From Pleurodeles waltl (Eukaryota; Chordata; Amphibia; Caudata; Salamandridae), in the NCBI RefSeq assembly GCF_031143425.1, contig NC_090440.1, forward strand, positions 1,272,101,123 through 1,272,165,122: a DNA stretch of 64,000 bases. The letters run 5' to 3'. The notes under the pieces were generated by a model. It saw only the letters and a program-made list of their open reading frames with translations. It ran no database searches and was not told the DNA's origin. This document shows positions 23,700-36,046 of this stretch, piece by piece (position 1 is the first letter of the stretch; each line of letters opens with the position of its first letter). The position numbers and the translations under genes are program-made.

Positions 23700-25250
23700 G
23701 TATTGGGTAGAGAGCGGCTTCCAGTCAGTGATCTGGTAGGGGTAGGAGGTGTTGGTTTGGATAAAGAGGTGGTTGAGGTTGGTGGGCTGGGTGTCGAAGT
23801 TGCTGAAGATGTCAGAGATCTTGTGGTGAAAGTAGACTGCTAGGGTGTCACAGAGGTATTGGGAGGGGTGGATCGTATTCCCTGCGTCAGATGGGCAGGA
23901 GAATTCTCTGATGATGCTAAAGAGCTCCTTGGTGTGGTTGGCGCTCACTTCTATGTGTGAACTGAGGGCTTTTTCTTGGTCTTCCTAAGATGGTGGTGTT
24001 AGCTGTTGAGGGTGGATCTTTAGGCGTTGAGGTTGGCAGGGGTTTATTGGAGCCCCAGTGTCTCTCAAGTATCTTGCAGTGGCATTTGAGGGTAAGAAGC
24101 TCTCCGGTGAACCACCTGGCCTGCTTGGTAGATTTGCTTGAGGTAGTGTTTTTCAAGGGGGTAATGCTGTCAGCAGCTGAGGGGATCCAGTTGGTGAAGT
24201 TGTGTATGCTGTTTTCGAGAGTATCTGAGAGGACGGGGTAGCTTCTTTGAAGGCAGCAATTCAGATGGGTTTCATGACCTTGCTCCAATTATGGCGAGGG
24301 TGGGTGGGGGTGCTGCCTGGGCTTCTGTTTGGCTGTTGAATGTGAAATGGACGATTCAGTGGTCTGTTCAGGTTTACTCGTGGTTTGGAAGAATTTGACT
24401 CTGTTGTTGGTGGAGAAGATGGGGGTCAAGTGAGCGTCATTCGCTGGTGTGGGGTGGAGACCAGATGTGAGAGGCCGATGATGCTCATATTTTCCAGAAG
24501 CGTTGTGGAGTTGGTGTCCTTATGGTCTTCTAGGTGGAAGTTCAAGTCTCCCAGGAAAATGTAGAGGTTGAAGCAAGGGGGTCGATGAATTCTGATGGAG
24601 TTGCAAACACTGTGGTGGGGCAGGGGGTCTATAGGCGAGGGTTCCTCTGATGGTGGTTTTGGTATCAGGTTTGATCTGAAAGTAGAGGTTTCCCATGATT
24701 GGTGTTGTGACGCCATTTGAGGCGGTGCAGTTGAGGGAGTCGTTGTGGATTATAGGGATGCCTTCTCCGTGTCTGTTGGGGTGGTCATGATGGATCAGCT
24801 TGTATCTGGGGGGGTTGCGTGGCAATCTCAGGTGCACATCTGGGAGTGAACCAAGATTCACTGATGAACATTACTTCAGGGGAGTTATGGTGTCCCAGAT
24901 TTTCATGACATGCCTACCAAGGGATCGAATGTTGAGTAGCATGTAGTGGAGCTGTGGTCTCTCTTTAGGAATATGCTGGGTGGTGTTCGTGGCAGTTCTT
25001 TTGTTGCAGGAGAAACAGAAGTGGGGGTAGCTGAAGGGTCCTTCTGTGGAGCACTGTGAGGCGGTGCAGCAGTTGGTGTCGCTAGTCTTGGGTTTGAGGC
25101 TTCGGAGCTCCTTGGAGGAGTACCAGTGGTAGACTGAAGACCCAGGGGTCTTGGCGCTGGGCATGGTCCAGTCACCGAAAGGCACAGAAGGGCTTGCCTT
25201 TGACATGCCAGCAGCATCCCTGCTGCATGCACCCACTGTATGGTCACACT
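23700..25250 (-). pseudogene. Outer LINE N-terminal half: endonuclease and linker (broken)
   Basis: From the right: LHYMLLNIRSLGRH near 24940, the usual start of an APE endonuclease (LNIRSL); GEGIPIIHNDSLNC near 24750; GTLAYRPPAPP; FLGDLNFHLEDHKDTN near 24560. After several shifts comes ARWFTGELLTLKCHCK near 24110 and then NHTKELFSIIREFS near 23930. The last segment, DWKPLSTQYT, reaches 23700, where the younger LINE begins. Frames differ between segments. Confidence 0.7.
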
Positions 25251-25313
25251 GCGTGGTTACACTACGACCACAATCAAGCAGGCCAAGAGGTAGGGGGTGC
25301 AGGGTAGACAGCT

Positions 25314-25830
25314 GGGAAGCGAGGAACGGGAAGGGGGGAGGTGGGAGGCAATGGCAAAGGGTGAGGGTGAGGGTGGGGTCAAGTTGACGCTACGTGACAA
25401 GGTCAGGCAGGGTCAGGCACCCAGGAGGGGGAGGACTGCAATAACCAGGCAAATCAGGCAAGGCCAGAGGCAGCTGCAAGAGGTTGTCAGCAGCACGCGG
25501 CCATAGGCAGAGCCCGAGGTGTGCGGAAGGGAGTTGGTCAGGACCTGTTCAATGGGGTCATGCAGAGACCGCCATTAAGTTTGTCGTGGGGTGGGTGGGG
25601 TTTGGGGAAGAAAGGTGGGAAGTGAGGAGCAGGAAGGGGGAGGCAGGAGACAATAAAAAAGGGAGCAGAGCGGGGGCAAGCTGACACACAGAGGAGAGAT
25701 CAAGCAGGGTCAGGTACCCCGGAAAATGAGGCCTGCAAGGCTAGGCAGGTCAGGCAAGGTCCGACGCAGCAGAAAAAGCTTGGCAGAAGCACACAGCCAT
25801 GGGCAGAGCCCAAGAAGTGTGTAGGGTGGC
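25314..25830 (-). repeat. Two tandem about 303-bp monomers, 5' region of outer LINE
   Basis: GGGAAG[C/T]GAGGA recurs about 303 bp apart (25314 and 25617), with matching GACAAGGTCAGGCAGGGTCA-type blocks and CACGCGGCCATAGGCAGAGCCC-like blocks following. It lies at the 5' end of the outer LINE on its strand. The monomers do not resemble those of the inner copy, so the two LINEs used different 5' modules. Confidence 0.6.
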
Positions 25831-26817
25831 TGGTCAAGACATGACTACACCCTGAGATTTTGGTCACAATGAAAGGGCTGGCATAGGCGTCACAGAGAGC
25901 TTCCTCTCTGTGGTTGTGTGCACATGTGGACTTTATAATGGAATCTAATGTTTCATCTGATTGAGTTTGTGTGGTATGTATTGGTATCACAGGAAACACC
26001 TTTTATCATATGTGGCATTCTTACAGAGATGACATTCAACATACCAAGGTAGGTTTGGTCCGATTGGTTCAATGTAACAAAGCTAGTGATTCACATGTAA
26101 AGGTCTCTCCAAGACTAACCAACATCTACAATGTATGTTTGTAGCTTGTGCGAGGGGCCAGTGCAGTGCAAACATGACTCAGGGAAAAGTGACAACAGAC
26201 CTCTGGGAGTAAGGAGCCTGTCAGTAGTAAATGTTACACATTGACAATGTGGGTCAATGGAAAGATGTAGCAGGTCAGAAGCTTACCCCAGTCACCATTC
26301 CAAATGGAGGCAATGTAAAAGTATTCTGGCCTGCATTTAGTTCTGAAGACTCATTTTGGGAAAATCCAAGGATCTGCAGGCCTACAGGAAGTTTACCCTC
26401 TGCATCAGTTGCATTGCCATTGTAACTCTGTCCCAGCCTTGGCTATGGCCCCTCATGGGAAAAGCTTTGACTGGCCTTTTTTTCTACAGGCGGAGCATAC
26501 AGAACCAACATGAGCATCAGATTTCCATCACTCAATGCATACCAGTGCATTTTATGGCCATCCTATATATGAACTCAAGGTTGTGTGGCACTCTGAAGGG
26601 GTCATTGAGATTTAGCTAGCTCTCAGAAAACAGTTTGCCAAGGCTTGTTATTCGCAGAGTGATAGGTGAAACTGTACATATTGCTAACATCCTCCTCAAC
26701 TGCTTCTAACAGCTTACATGCACAGTTCATGCTGCAATGCAAATGCATTTATTTTCTTATTTACCATCATCTGATCATCATATAAATCATTGTTAACCTG
26801 AAACCTTACTTGCATAG
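25831..26817. other. Unassigned, probably Harbinger A Myb1 intron remnant
   Basis: AT-rich sequence without motifs on either strand. Position places it within the expanded first intron of the Harbinger A Myb1 gene. A further degenerate insertion cannot be excluded. Confidence 0.35.
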
Positions 26818-29074
26818 TGTTAGACTTGGCCTCCTTGGCGTGGTCTTCCCTAACTTCTTGCCTCTGTTTCCCAGGTTGTTGATGTGTGCAGGATCTGTTT
26901 TTGCTGTTTTTGGTACTCTGGAACTTTGCCACTGCTATCCAGTGCTCCTATGTAAAATGTATGTGTAATTAGCTTTCCATGATTGGCATATTTTGGTTTA
27001 CTAGTAAGTCCCTAGTAAAGTGCACTAGAGGTGCCCAGGGCCTGTAAATCAAATGCTACTAGTGGGCCTGCAACACTGGTTGTGCCACCCACGAGTAGCC
27101 CTGTAAACATCTCAGACCTGCCACTGCAGTGTCTGTGTGTGCAGTTTTAAACTGCCAATTCAACTTGGCAAGTGTACCCACTTGCCAGGCCTAAACCTTC
27201 CCTTTCTCTTACATATGAGGCATGTCTATGGTAGGCCCTAGGTAGCCCCAGGGGCAGGGTGCAGTGTATGTTAAAGGTGGGACATGCACATATGTGTTTT
27301 ACATGTCCTGACAGTGAAATACTGCCAAATTCGTTTTTCACTGTTGCAAGGCTTATATCTCTCATAGGTTAACATGGGGGCAGCCTTTAAATGTTATTAA
27401 AGCGCATATTCCCTTTGGTAGTAGACAGACATATGGAGTCTGGGGTCCCTAAAATCACAATTAAAAAATGCATCTTTTAGTGAAGTTGGTTTTTAGATTG
27501 TGTGTTTGAAAATGCCACTTTCAGAAAATAGGCATTGTCTTGCTTAAACCTTTCTTTGACTCTGCTTGTTTGTGGATTCCCTGTCTCGGTCAGTTTGACA
27601 GTTGGGTTGTTTGCACCTCTCTCTAGACAGTGACACAAAGGGAGCTGGGGTGTAGCCTGCATATCCTGATGAGCCATTTGTGCTAGGAGGGAAGGGAGGA
27701 GTGGTCACTTACACCTGAAAGGAATGTGCAGTCTCCAACCTCCTGGTGTGTGTCTGGGGCCTAGCCTGGGCAAGGTAGGATCTTGAAAACAACAGAGACT
27801 TCTCTTTGAAGTAAGCCTACTTCAAAGGGAGAAAGGGGTATAAGAAAAGCACCCAAAATCCCTGAAAATTAGATCACTTCTGGAATTTAGAGGAACCTCT
27901 GCCAAGGCGAAGAGCTGAAAGCTGAGTAGAAGTGCTGCCCCTGCTTGTGACTGTTCTTTGTGGGGCTATCCTGCAGTTGCTTTTTCTGCCTGTGAAAGGG
28001 GACAAAGACTGGAGTTTGTTGTGCATTCCTGCTTGAGAAGAATCTCCAAGGGCTTGAACTGAGCTTGCCTCCTGTTGTTGAAGTCTCAGGGCCATTAAAG
28101 ACTTCCCCTGCCAGCAGCTGGATTCTCTGCTGAGACTCCTGCCCTGTCAAGTGGTGCCCTATGCAGTTCCTGGGCCCTTGAAAGGTGAAGCTGGCAGACA
28201 AAGATTGAAAATCCACGCACAGACCGCCGTACAGAGAAATTTTCGATGCACCTTCCGTGACGTGGCTGATAAACGAGGCGCCGCTGGCTCCGGGGCTGAT
28301 ATTCACACTCAACCTGCATCGTGGCTGGAACATCGACGCAATGCAGCTGGAGAACCGACGCTCAACACCCGCTAACGGAGGCTGATAATGATGCAAACCC
28401 CATGCAGCGCGGTTTTGTGATACTGTGTGTTCGGATTTTCAATGCAACATCGCTGGACGCAGAAAAACAACACAAAGCATGCCCGGACCCGAGGTGCCCT
28501 TCCAGATTGACGCATCGCTCCCTTGTGGGAGAAAAGAAACTACGCGTGCTGACCGGACCAGAGTAGGAACGATGCACGGTCTAGCTTGCAAGTGAGAAAT
28601 TGACGCATCGCTGACCTTTTCACCCCTGCAGCTTTATTTTGACGCTGCCCAGGTACTTTATGTGTGCTAACAGCATTCTCACTGTTTTCTAAATATTACA
28701 ACTTGTATTCTTTTAAAAATTCATATCTTGACTTGTGTATGTTCGATTTTTGTTGTTTTGGTCTTGTTTTGTTTAGATAAATATCTATTTTTCTAAACCT
28801 ATGTTGTGTCATTTTGTGGTGTTTTCACTGAGTTACTGTGTGTGTTGGTACAAATACTTTACACATTGCATCTGCCTGCTAGTGCCAAGCTACCAAGGGG
28901 GTGAGGTTGGGCGAACTGAGGGTGATTCACCGTTATCCAGACTGAGTGAGGGTCCTTGCTTGGACAGGAGGTAATATTAACTGAGGGTTTATTCTCCTTT
29001 ACCCTGACTAGAGTGAGAGTCCTTGCCTGGAAAGGGAGTAACCTGACTGCTAAACAAAGTCCCCATTTCTAATA
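26818..29074 (+). mobile_element. Long LTR, TGTTAGA family (sense)
   Basis: Begins TGTTAGACTTGGC and ends CCCATTTCTAATA, the latter a one-base variant of the family end ATTTCTAACA. The copy at 42872-40681 read on its minus strand aligns along the length: AACTT..TGCCT near the start, the GTGCCCAGGGCC block, CTTGGCAAG, then ACCTGACTG near the end. Length is 2,257 bp. The flanks are CATAG and ATTAG, so the target duplication is degraded or absent. No internal region. It sits in the Myb1 intron of Harbinger A, next to exon 1. Confidence 0.75.
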
Positions 29075-29311
29075 ATTAGACATTGGAATGCATCAGAAGG
29101 CGGATGTAGGCGTATCACACATTACACAACACAATGGGCATTTGAAATACACAAAGTACAGATTTCCACAATTCATTACATGTACATTCAATATGTAGAC
29201 CACACAGTGTAAATACAGTCATCCAAAAAATTGCAGGGACTCAGAGGCACTTTGTAGCCTGTAGGAAAGAAAAGGAGGGTGTTGCACAAAGTCAAATATG
29301 TATGTGAGATT

Positions 29312-29451
29312 ATTATTTGTTCCTCTGGTGAGCCGTAGAGCTGACCATACAGGAGAAGGACCTCATCAACACAGTTTTCCAGTTCCACTGAAGAGAAGGC
29401 AGAGACACTTTTATCTGCTTGGACTGGCATGACTGCTCCCAGAGGCGGCAC
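29312..29451 (-). pseudogene. Harbinger A Myb1-like gene, exon 1
   Basis: The minus strand reads ADKSVSAFSSVELENCVDEV and then LLLYGQLYGSPEEQ. It aligns with exon 1 of the Harbinger B gene (GERVPAFTLKKLECLVDRV, LPQYGQLYGPPDQ). The B donor GTGAGT corresponds here to ATAATA, so the splice site is lost. Its distance from exon 2 (6578-6860) is the key evidence that Harbinger A was opened by about 22 kb of insertions. Confidence 0.75.
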
Positions 29452-30129
29452 ACAGCAGCTAAAGTGGCAGAGGTGCTGTTGACAGCAGTGTCAGGAGTCA
29501 AGTGAGCTATTTTTCAAACCACACAGTGTACGTGCACTACATATGCGGTCATCACCATAGACGGGCATAGCCATAGCTGCGCAGCCATCACATTCAACAT
29601 CTTTAGCCAATGGCTGTGACTGCCATTAATTAAACCACCTACTGTGCGGTCGACTTCTGCTGGCAGCGACAGCTTCCAAAAGTCTAACATACAAGGTTAG
29701 GCATTCGTCATTTTAGTGGTTGAAGCTACAGTTTTACTGACTGGTAAATGTGTCACTTCCGTTACCAATGGGTTGTAACATGTACACATATGTGATACTC
29801 CATTGAATTGTAGTTTCTAGTACACATTCATCAGTGTAGTGTTTTACTGGTCATAAATACCATATAACCGCAGTGCAATGTACTCCACCAGTGACTTTAC
29901 TTTGCGAGGTGAAAGCATATTTTTCTATGACAAGGTGCACATGAGGACCATCATGGTGTATGATGTGCACATATATGTTGCACACATGTGTAGACAACAA
30001 TGGTAATTACAGTTGGATCTTGGGGAGTAGACAATTGAAATGTGAAAAGTGTGTGATGGTTTGCTAGCCAGTAATGTTTTGTCAAATCACTTTTGTCTTA
30101 CTCATCATATATGTAGCTCTGGACACTGT
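29452..30129. promoter_or_regulatory. Harbinger A divergent intergenic region
   Basis: By analogy with 10580-11009 this lies between Myb1 and the transposase, and it is followed by the MITE at 30130. No promoter motif is firm. It shows scattered CpGs and no coding signal. Confidence 0.3.
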
Positions 30130-31030
30130 GGCCCTGATTTATACTTTTTGACGCAAACCTACGTAAGCGCAGGTTTACATCAAAAAGTTTATCACCGGCT
30201 AGCACCATTCTTGTATGCCAGTCGGGCGTCATATTTAAGGAATGATGCTAGCTTGCTCTAAGGCACAGTTAGTGTCAAAATAGAAGACGCTAACTGGGTG
30301 GAGGAGGTGTATGGGAAACAGGAGGTTGTGTGTCAAAGAATGGCGCTAGTCAAGATAGAGTCAGAAAAAATGACGCTAACCTGACATAATTTTTTGATGC
30401 ACAACCCCCATGGACAGGACTCCTGTCTTAGTAATAACAGGAGCCATGCCCCCCTGCCCAATGGCCATGCCCAGGGCACTTATGTCTCCTGGGCATGGCC
30501 ATTCGGCACAGTGCCATGTAGGGGGGGGCAAGTTGGGCCCCCTATGGCACTTGTAAAAAGAAAATGTAAAAGTTAGCTGGACTTATCTTGGATGAGTCCC
30601 CCCATCCTTTGCTGTCCTCCAGGTGTGGGTGGCTGGGGGTGCCCCGGGGGGCAGTGAAGGGCACCTGTGGACTGCTTCCTGGTCTCTGACCATGGAAATG
30701 AGCCCACAGGTCCCTTAACGCCTGCCCTGACCCAGGTGTTAAATATTGGTGCTAAACTGGCTTAGTACCAAAGGCCCTCCTCCTCCTGTGTGTGATTTTT
30801 TCACGGGAGGATAAATAAGGCGCAAAGACCTTAGAGTCATTTGTTGCCTGGGAATGCCTACCTTACATCTTATTGACGCAAGTTAGGTTTTCACTGTAAA
30901 AAAATGACGTTAACTCCAATATTTTGGCGCTTGATACGTCTGGCGTCAGAATATAAATATGGAGTTAAGTTTGCACCGGATTTGCATAAAACAAATGATG
31001 CAAATACAGCGCAGAGTATAAATATGCTCC
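30130..31030. mobile_element. Harbinger-type MITE, GGCCNTATTTATAC family
   Basis: Left end GGCCCTGATTTATAC, right end reverse complemented GGAGCATATTTATAC, with TGT on both sides (30127-30129 and 31031-31033). Next to the left end is a near-palindrome of the CTTTTTGACGC type. The interior is non-coding, with degenerate subterminal copies of the end motif. Related to 33047-33953 and to the left end of Harbinger C at 58650. Confidence 0.7.
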
Positions 31031-31066
31031 TGTGACTGATGCACCTATTTATTTGATTCCACACAA

Positions 31067-32163
31067 CGGTACCCTGGGAGAAGCAGGAGACAACAACCTC
31101 CAGTGTATCATCCATTTCCAGACCTTCAGACCATGGAAGAAAGGGATGTGATAAAAAAAGTTTTCATCTGAATAGGCAGACTATACTACATCTATGTAAT
31201 CAGTTGGAGCTAGATCTCATGCCAAAAAACACTAATCAAAGATGTATACCACCCATTGTGAGACTCAGGGAAGATTTACTCTTACTCTCCAATGGGTCTT
31301 TCAGTATACAGTGACCATAGATGGTGGTATGTCACGACCTATCTTCAGTGGTGTTCTAAAAGATGTACTATCAGCAATGATGAAACTCATTGACAGCTTC
31401 ATCAGGTTCCCCAGACATGAGGATTTAGCCAATGTGAAAGTTGGCCTCTATGGATTTGGTCGCCTCCCACACGTGATGGGAGACATTGATGACACCTATA
31501 TTGCATTAGTGCCAACGTATGCAAGTGAACAAGTCTATTGAAACAGGAAGCACTTCCATTGTATCAAAGTGCAAGTCGCCTGCTTGGCAGATCTATACAT
31601 TTCAAGCATCTGTGCCAGGTTCCTAGGTCAAGCCCATGATTCCTTTTTAATGTAGAACAGCACCATACCCCAGCTGATGTCACAACAGCAACTGGAGAAG
31701 TCCTGGCTTTTTAAAAAGTAACATCTGTCCTAACTTTGTGTGTGCAATGTTATATGCCATGACCAGGACGTTTGTGACTCATTGTAGCTCTTATGTCTCA
31801 TTAGAAAACAGGAGACTCATATCACAACCGTCCTTGGTTGTTAACACTGCTGTGGAATCCAACTACGCCAGTTGAAGTCCATTTCAATGATGCCCATGGA
31901 AGAAAACGGCAGCCAGTTGAGCGGGCTTTTGGGCTTCTGAAGGCCAGATTTCCGGTCTGGACAAGACTGGAGCAGCCCTCCACTACTCTCCCAGAAAGGT
32001 GTGTCAGATCACTGTGGCCTGCTGCATGCTCCATAACATTGCCCTGCGAAGGAACATACCTTACATTGTAGAGGAGGGAGAGCCTAAAGTGACACCGGGT
32101 GAGGATCCTGAAATGCCAAATGATGATGATAGTGGTGAAGAGGAAGGAGCTGACTTGCAGTGA
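31067..32163 (+). pseudogene. Harbinger A DDE transposase (several stops)
   Basis: PPVYHPFPDLQTMEERDVIK near 31090 matches the N-terminal NPVYRP...LEDRHF part of the B transposase. The longest frame, 31242-31541, covers NGSFQ..(V)TIDGGMSRPIF and the first catalytic Asp in VMGDIDDTYIAL, where the usual Gly after Asp is Asp. After a stop the second Asp is in FLGQAHDSFL, and after the intron the Glu is in QPVERAFGLLKARF. The C-terminus, in another frame, is VCQITVACCMLHNIALRR and an acidic tail, ending in TGA at 32161. The intron acceptor AAAACAG|GAGACTC is at the same site as in B. More diverged than the B gene. Confidence 0.8.
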
Positions 32164-32334
32164 GGCCTCATTGACAGCTTTGTCTCATGAGTGTAAGTAT
32201 GTTATGAGATGCCATGACTTTGACTGTACAAAGAACTCTTGCTGTGATGATGTGAGGAATATGTTTTAAAAAAAGTGTCAGGAAGCTGAAGCCCTGAAAA
32301 AATCTGGCAAATGGTTTTGGTGATGAACATTTTA

Positions 32335-33034
32335 GGCCAGATGTATCAACAAACCATTTTGCGATTCTCTAATATCGATTTTTAAGAATTCGCTATTTCA
32401 GAGTCACGAAATGATATGTATCATATTTGTGATTCAGTAATAACGATTTCTTAAAAATCGCAAATGCTATTACCAAATCGCAAATTGCGAGTCCTACCCC
32501 ATTCGCACCTATGTGCCTGTAGACCCATATTTGCAAATTTTTTGCCTTTCCCAAATTTTGAATTCCTAACTGGATTTCACAATTACGGAAATGCAAACCC
32601 CAGGGTGCTGGGGGCCTAAGGCCCCTCTGCTGCACCTCCAAAATGTATTTGCGGACATGTAAGGCGCACACATGCCAAAGGGGTATGTGTGTGTTACATG
32701 TCATTTGTAATGCATTTTTAAAATTTGCACATGGTTACCACCAAATTGTATTTGGTGGTAATAGCGATTTCTTAATGCCCAATTCGTTTTAAGGAAAAGC
32801 TTGTTACATGTGCCTAAGAAATTGCAAATAAGGATTCCTTATTCGCGATTTCTTAATAAGAGATTCGCAATTTGCGACTCTGTAAACAGGGTCGCAATTT
32901 TAAGGAATTGCTATCTTAGCGATTCCTTAAAATTGCATAGCGAATGCCTTTTATACCTAATGAAAGGCATTTTTGCATTCGCAAATGGCCATTCGCACCA
33001 TTTGCGAATGCTAAAACGCTTGATACATCTGGCC
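32335..33034. mobile_element. MITE with GGCCAGATGTATCAA ends
   Basis: Left end GGCCAGATGTATCAA, right end TTGATACATCTGGCC, 700 bp apart, with many degenerate internal copies of GCGATTTCTTAA/TTCGCAATTTGCGA motifs. Non-coding. The flanks TTTA and CTTTG leave the target duplication unresolved. Inserted between the transposase and Myb2 of Harbinger A. Confidence 0.75.
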
Positions 33035-33046
33035 CTTTGACACATA

Positions 33047-33953
33047 GGGCCATATTTATACTCTGTTTGCGCCGGATTTGCGTCGTTTTTTTTAACGTAA
33101 ATTCGACGCAAAACGAACTCCATATTTATACTTTGGCGTTAGACGCATCTAGCGCCAAAGTTCATGGAGTTTGCGTCATTTTTTAGCGTGGACACCTTCC
33201 TCGCGTTAATGATATGCAAGGTAGGCATTCCCGTCTAAAAAATGACTCCGAGGCATGTGCGCCGTATTTATACTCCCTGGCAAAAATGGCGGGTCAAAAA
33301 AAATGACGTCCAGCCGCTTTTGCGTAGTTTTTTAGCGCCTGGTCAGGGGCGGCGTTAAGGGACCTGTGGGCTCGGAAGGAGCCCAGAGGTGCCCTCCCAT
33401 GCCCCCAGGGACACCCCCTACCACCCTTGCCCACCCCAAGAGGACGCCCAAGGAAGGAGGGACCCACCCCTGGGACATTAAGGTAAGTGCTGGTAAGTAT
33501 TTTTTTTGTTTTTTTTTGTGGCATAGGGGGGCCTGATTTGTGCCCCCCTACATGCCACTATGCCCAATGACCATGCCCAGGGGACATAAGTCCCCTGGGC
33601 ATGGCCATTGGGCAAGGGGGCATGACTCCTGTCTTTGCTAAGACAGGAGTCATTTCAATGGGGGTTGGGAGTAAAAAAAAATGGCGCAAATCGGGTTGAG
33701 GCGAAAATTTTGCCTCAGCCTGACTTGCCCCCTTTTTTGACGCCCAAGCTCCATTTTCCCCTACGCCGGCGCTGCCTGGTGTAAGTCATTTTTTTTCACG
33801 CACACCAGGCAGCTCCGCCGGCTAACGCCGGCTAACGTCATTGAATAAATACGGCGCCCGCATGGCGCTTCAGAATGGCGTTAGCCGGCGTTAACTTTTT
33901 TGACGCACAACTGCGTTGGCGCAGTTGTGCGTCAAAAAGTATAAATATGGCCC
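33047..33953. mobile_element. Harbinger-type MITE, GGGCCATATTTATAC family, TSD ATA
   Basis: Left end GGGCCATATTTATACTC, right end GTATAAATATGGCCC, flanked by ATA at 33044-33046 and ATA at 33954-33956. A 42-bp near-palindrome with TTTTTGACGC/GCGTCAAAAA arms lies just inside the right end (33897-33938). Non-coding, 907 bp. Same family as 30130-31030 and Harbinger C. Confidence 0.8.
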
Positions 33954-34104
33954 ATAATTTTTAGCAAATGTTGATTTTTTATGACAGATTTTTGTCATGG
34001 ACTGCATTCTCCAGACATTTTCCATGTGAAGTGCGTCATGTGTATGGTTTCATAACTATACTGTTTGTTTTTGTGTTTGGCTAGGTACCTTCACCATGGC
34101 ATCT

Positions 34105-34518
34105 TCATTTGGACATTTCAGAGTTGTGACATTGGCAGGTATTTGATGCTGTTGGGATATACGAAGTGGACATGGATTTCTCTTGGGAATGTGTGTCACA
34201 GACTTTGGTTGTACAAGACCTGTGCCAAGACATCTTGCACAGTGATAGGATGGAAGTTAAGGAGACCACTTTGGACTTGTTCCTTGTCGTGTTGTGGCCA
34301 TTATGTGTGTCATCATGTGGTGAGTACTTATATAGTTGTAGGTCTGAAAGGGCCTCTCTTCTTGTGTCTGCCACAGATGTAGATGGCCTTGATGTACTTG
34401 CACCACGGGAAGGGATAGATGGTGGTCGGAAAGCCCTGCTCAAGGTTGTATGGATGTCCATCAGCACCCCTGTTAGGATGCCCATGTTGTAATAATGGGC
34501 CTCCATCTGTTGGTGCAT
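34105..34518 (-). pseudogene. Harbinger A Myb2, C-terminal exon
   Basis: The minus strand gives MHQQMEAHYYNMGILTGVLM and DIHTTLSRAF, a helical segment comparable to LQALNTTMVSIAGVLADMAN of the Harbinger B Myb2 C-terminus, followed by a Ser/Thr/Pro-rich tail (STSRPSTSVAD). Position and strand match the B plan: convergent with the transposase. The middle part (34519-35000) is degraded over several frames. Confidence 0.5.
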
Positions 34519-35603
34519 ATCCCTCTGCAGCTGCGTGATTGGTTACTACCTGGCCCATCATGCCCTGGCACTCCTGATAGACCCCCATGACTTGGCTAAT
34601 GGTGTCTTGGTCATGAGTGGCCCAGTGGCCTCACTCTGCCAGCTCACAGCATCTCTCCCACTGACCCTAACCCCACAAGCAGGTGCTCTTGGCCCAAGGT
34701 GCCCTCTACTACTGGGTCCAGGTCCCTCTGTATCGGGGTGGTGATTTGCACTTTAGAATCCAGGACTGGGGTGGGGGGCACTAGATTGTACTGACTGTGA
34801 TAGGTACACAGGTTGGGGAGCATGTTGGTGGCTATATTGCTGTTGCAACTGGGGTGGGAGGTGTTGATCTGAGCACAGTGAGACTCACTGTTGCCGTCTG
34901 ACCAGGCTAGCCAGGTCTGTCATCCATGTTTACCTCCTTAGGAGTGTCACCATCCCTGGGGCCTTCTTATGGGGATGGGTTGGGAGTCTGTTCAGTGAGC
35001 AATGTCTGCCAGGTACAATGCTAGTTCGACCTGTTGAGAAATAGAGTACATTGTTATTGGTTGAAGTGTGGAATCTACATGTTTATGCTCACAGCAAGTA
35101 GAGATCAAGGAAAATGTTAATAGGGAGGGTTTCCTACTTTGATATATGTCCATGGTACTGAACTTGTTGACAAGGCATTTGTAGAGGTTGTGAAAACTGT
35201 ATTAGAACTGAGCAGCTCATTAGATGTGCTGATAAGTTGCATAGTAGATCAAGGAAATCACATGACATCTAACAAACAGTTAAGGCAACACATAGGAGAT
35301 GTTTCATGTGTCTTTGACCATTCCGAGGCCTAGTTGTATAAGATACAGGTGAACACACAACTTGGTTGCATATGTAGCAGTAGACATCAGGTGAGCAGTG
35401 CAGAGTCAATGGGTTACCTGCTACTTCCATTCGACTGAAGCTACTTAATGCCCCACAACTACTTGATGTTGATGTACACAGTTTGTAAGATGCTGTTCAT
35501 GGCGTCAATGGTGTCATATGGGGTTACCAGTACAACATAAAGCTAGGTAGGCATACACATTTCAGAGTTAAGCATGGTATGTGAATTGCTCAGTCCACGA
35601 TTA

Positions 35604-36046
35604 GTGAGATTCAGTTGTGACAAGGCTAACAAGTGTCTTTGGGCAAGTGCGTAGTGGCATCTTGTTTTTAGTTACAGAATGAGGGCCTTGTGGTAGTTGT
35701 GGTCATGTCACTCTTAGACTCTAAACACTTGGCAAATGGTGAACTCCATAATGAGTGAACATCGGTTATGACAGGGCTAACAAGTGTCTTTGGGCAAGTG
35801 CACAATGGCCTCTTGTTTTGAGCTGCAGAAAGAGGGCCTCATTGTAGTTGTAGTCCTGTCACTCTCTCTACTTCTCAACACTTGACAAATGGTGAACTCA
35901 ATGATGAGTGAACATCAGTTGTGACATGGCTAACAAGTGTCTTTGGGCATATGCACAAAGGCCTCTTGTTTTGAGAAACAGAAAGAGGGCCCTATGGTAA
36001 TTCTAGTCATGTCACTCTCTCTACGTCCTTACACTTGACAAATATT
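35604..36046. repeat. Tandem repeat, about 152-bp unit, nearly three copies
   Basis: AAGTGTCTTTGGGCA recurs at 35631, 35782 and 35935 (spacings 151 and 153), each followed by CCTCTTGTTTT-like, AGAGGGCC, GTCACTCT and CACTTG.CAAAT blocks. It lies inside Harbinger A between the two Myb2 exons. No coding signal. Confidence 0.85.

Larger units (their letters stand above)
18240..25830 (-). mobile_element. L2-like LINE (outer copy), split by a younger LINE
   Basis: On the minus strand, 5' to 3': G-rich tandem 5' region (25830-25314), endonuclease part (about 25000-24430), linker (24290-23700), then after the inserted copy the reverse transcriptase (19820-18250). The 3' end near 18240 has a TGATTG-like tail. 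The RT keeps the active-site aspartates (SYTDDTQL, about 19160-19130). The reverse transcriptase style (ILLDL..A.. and RQGSSLSP) fits the CR1/L2/Rex group, nearest to L2 in my reading. Many stops and shifts: a dead copy. Confidence 0.75.

Noticed and set aside
27887..28396. 169-codon minus-strand ORF
   Set aside because: It is antisense within the sense-oriented LTR at 26818-29074. No motif, and the homologous LTR does not keep it.
35604..36046. CRISPR-like array
   Set aside because: Three direct repeats of about 152 bp without spacers, in a vertebrate-type genome: a tandem duplication.
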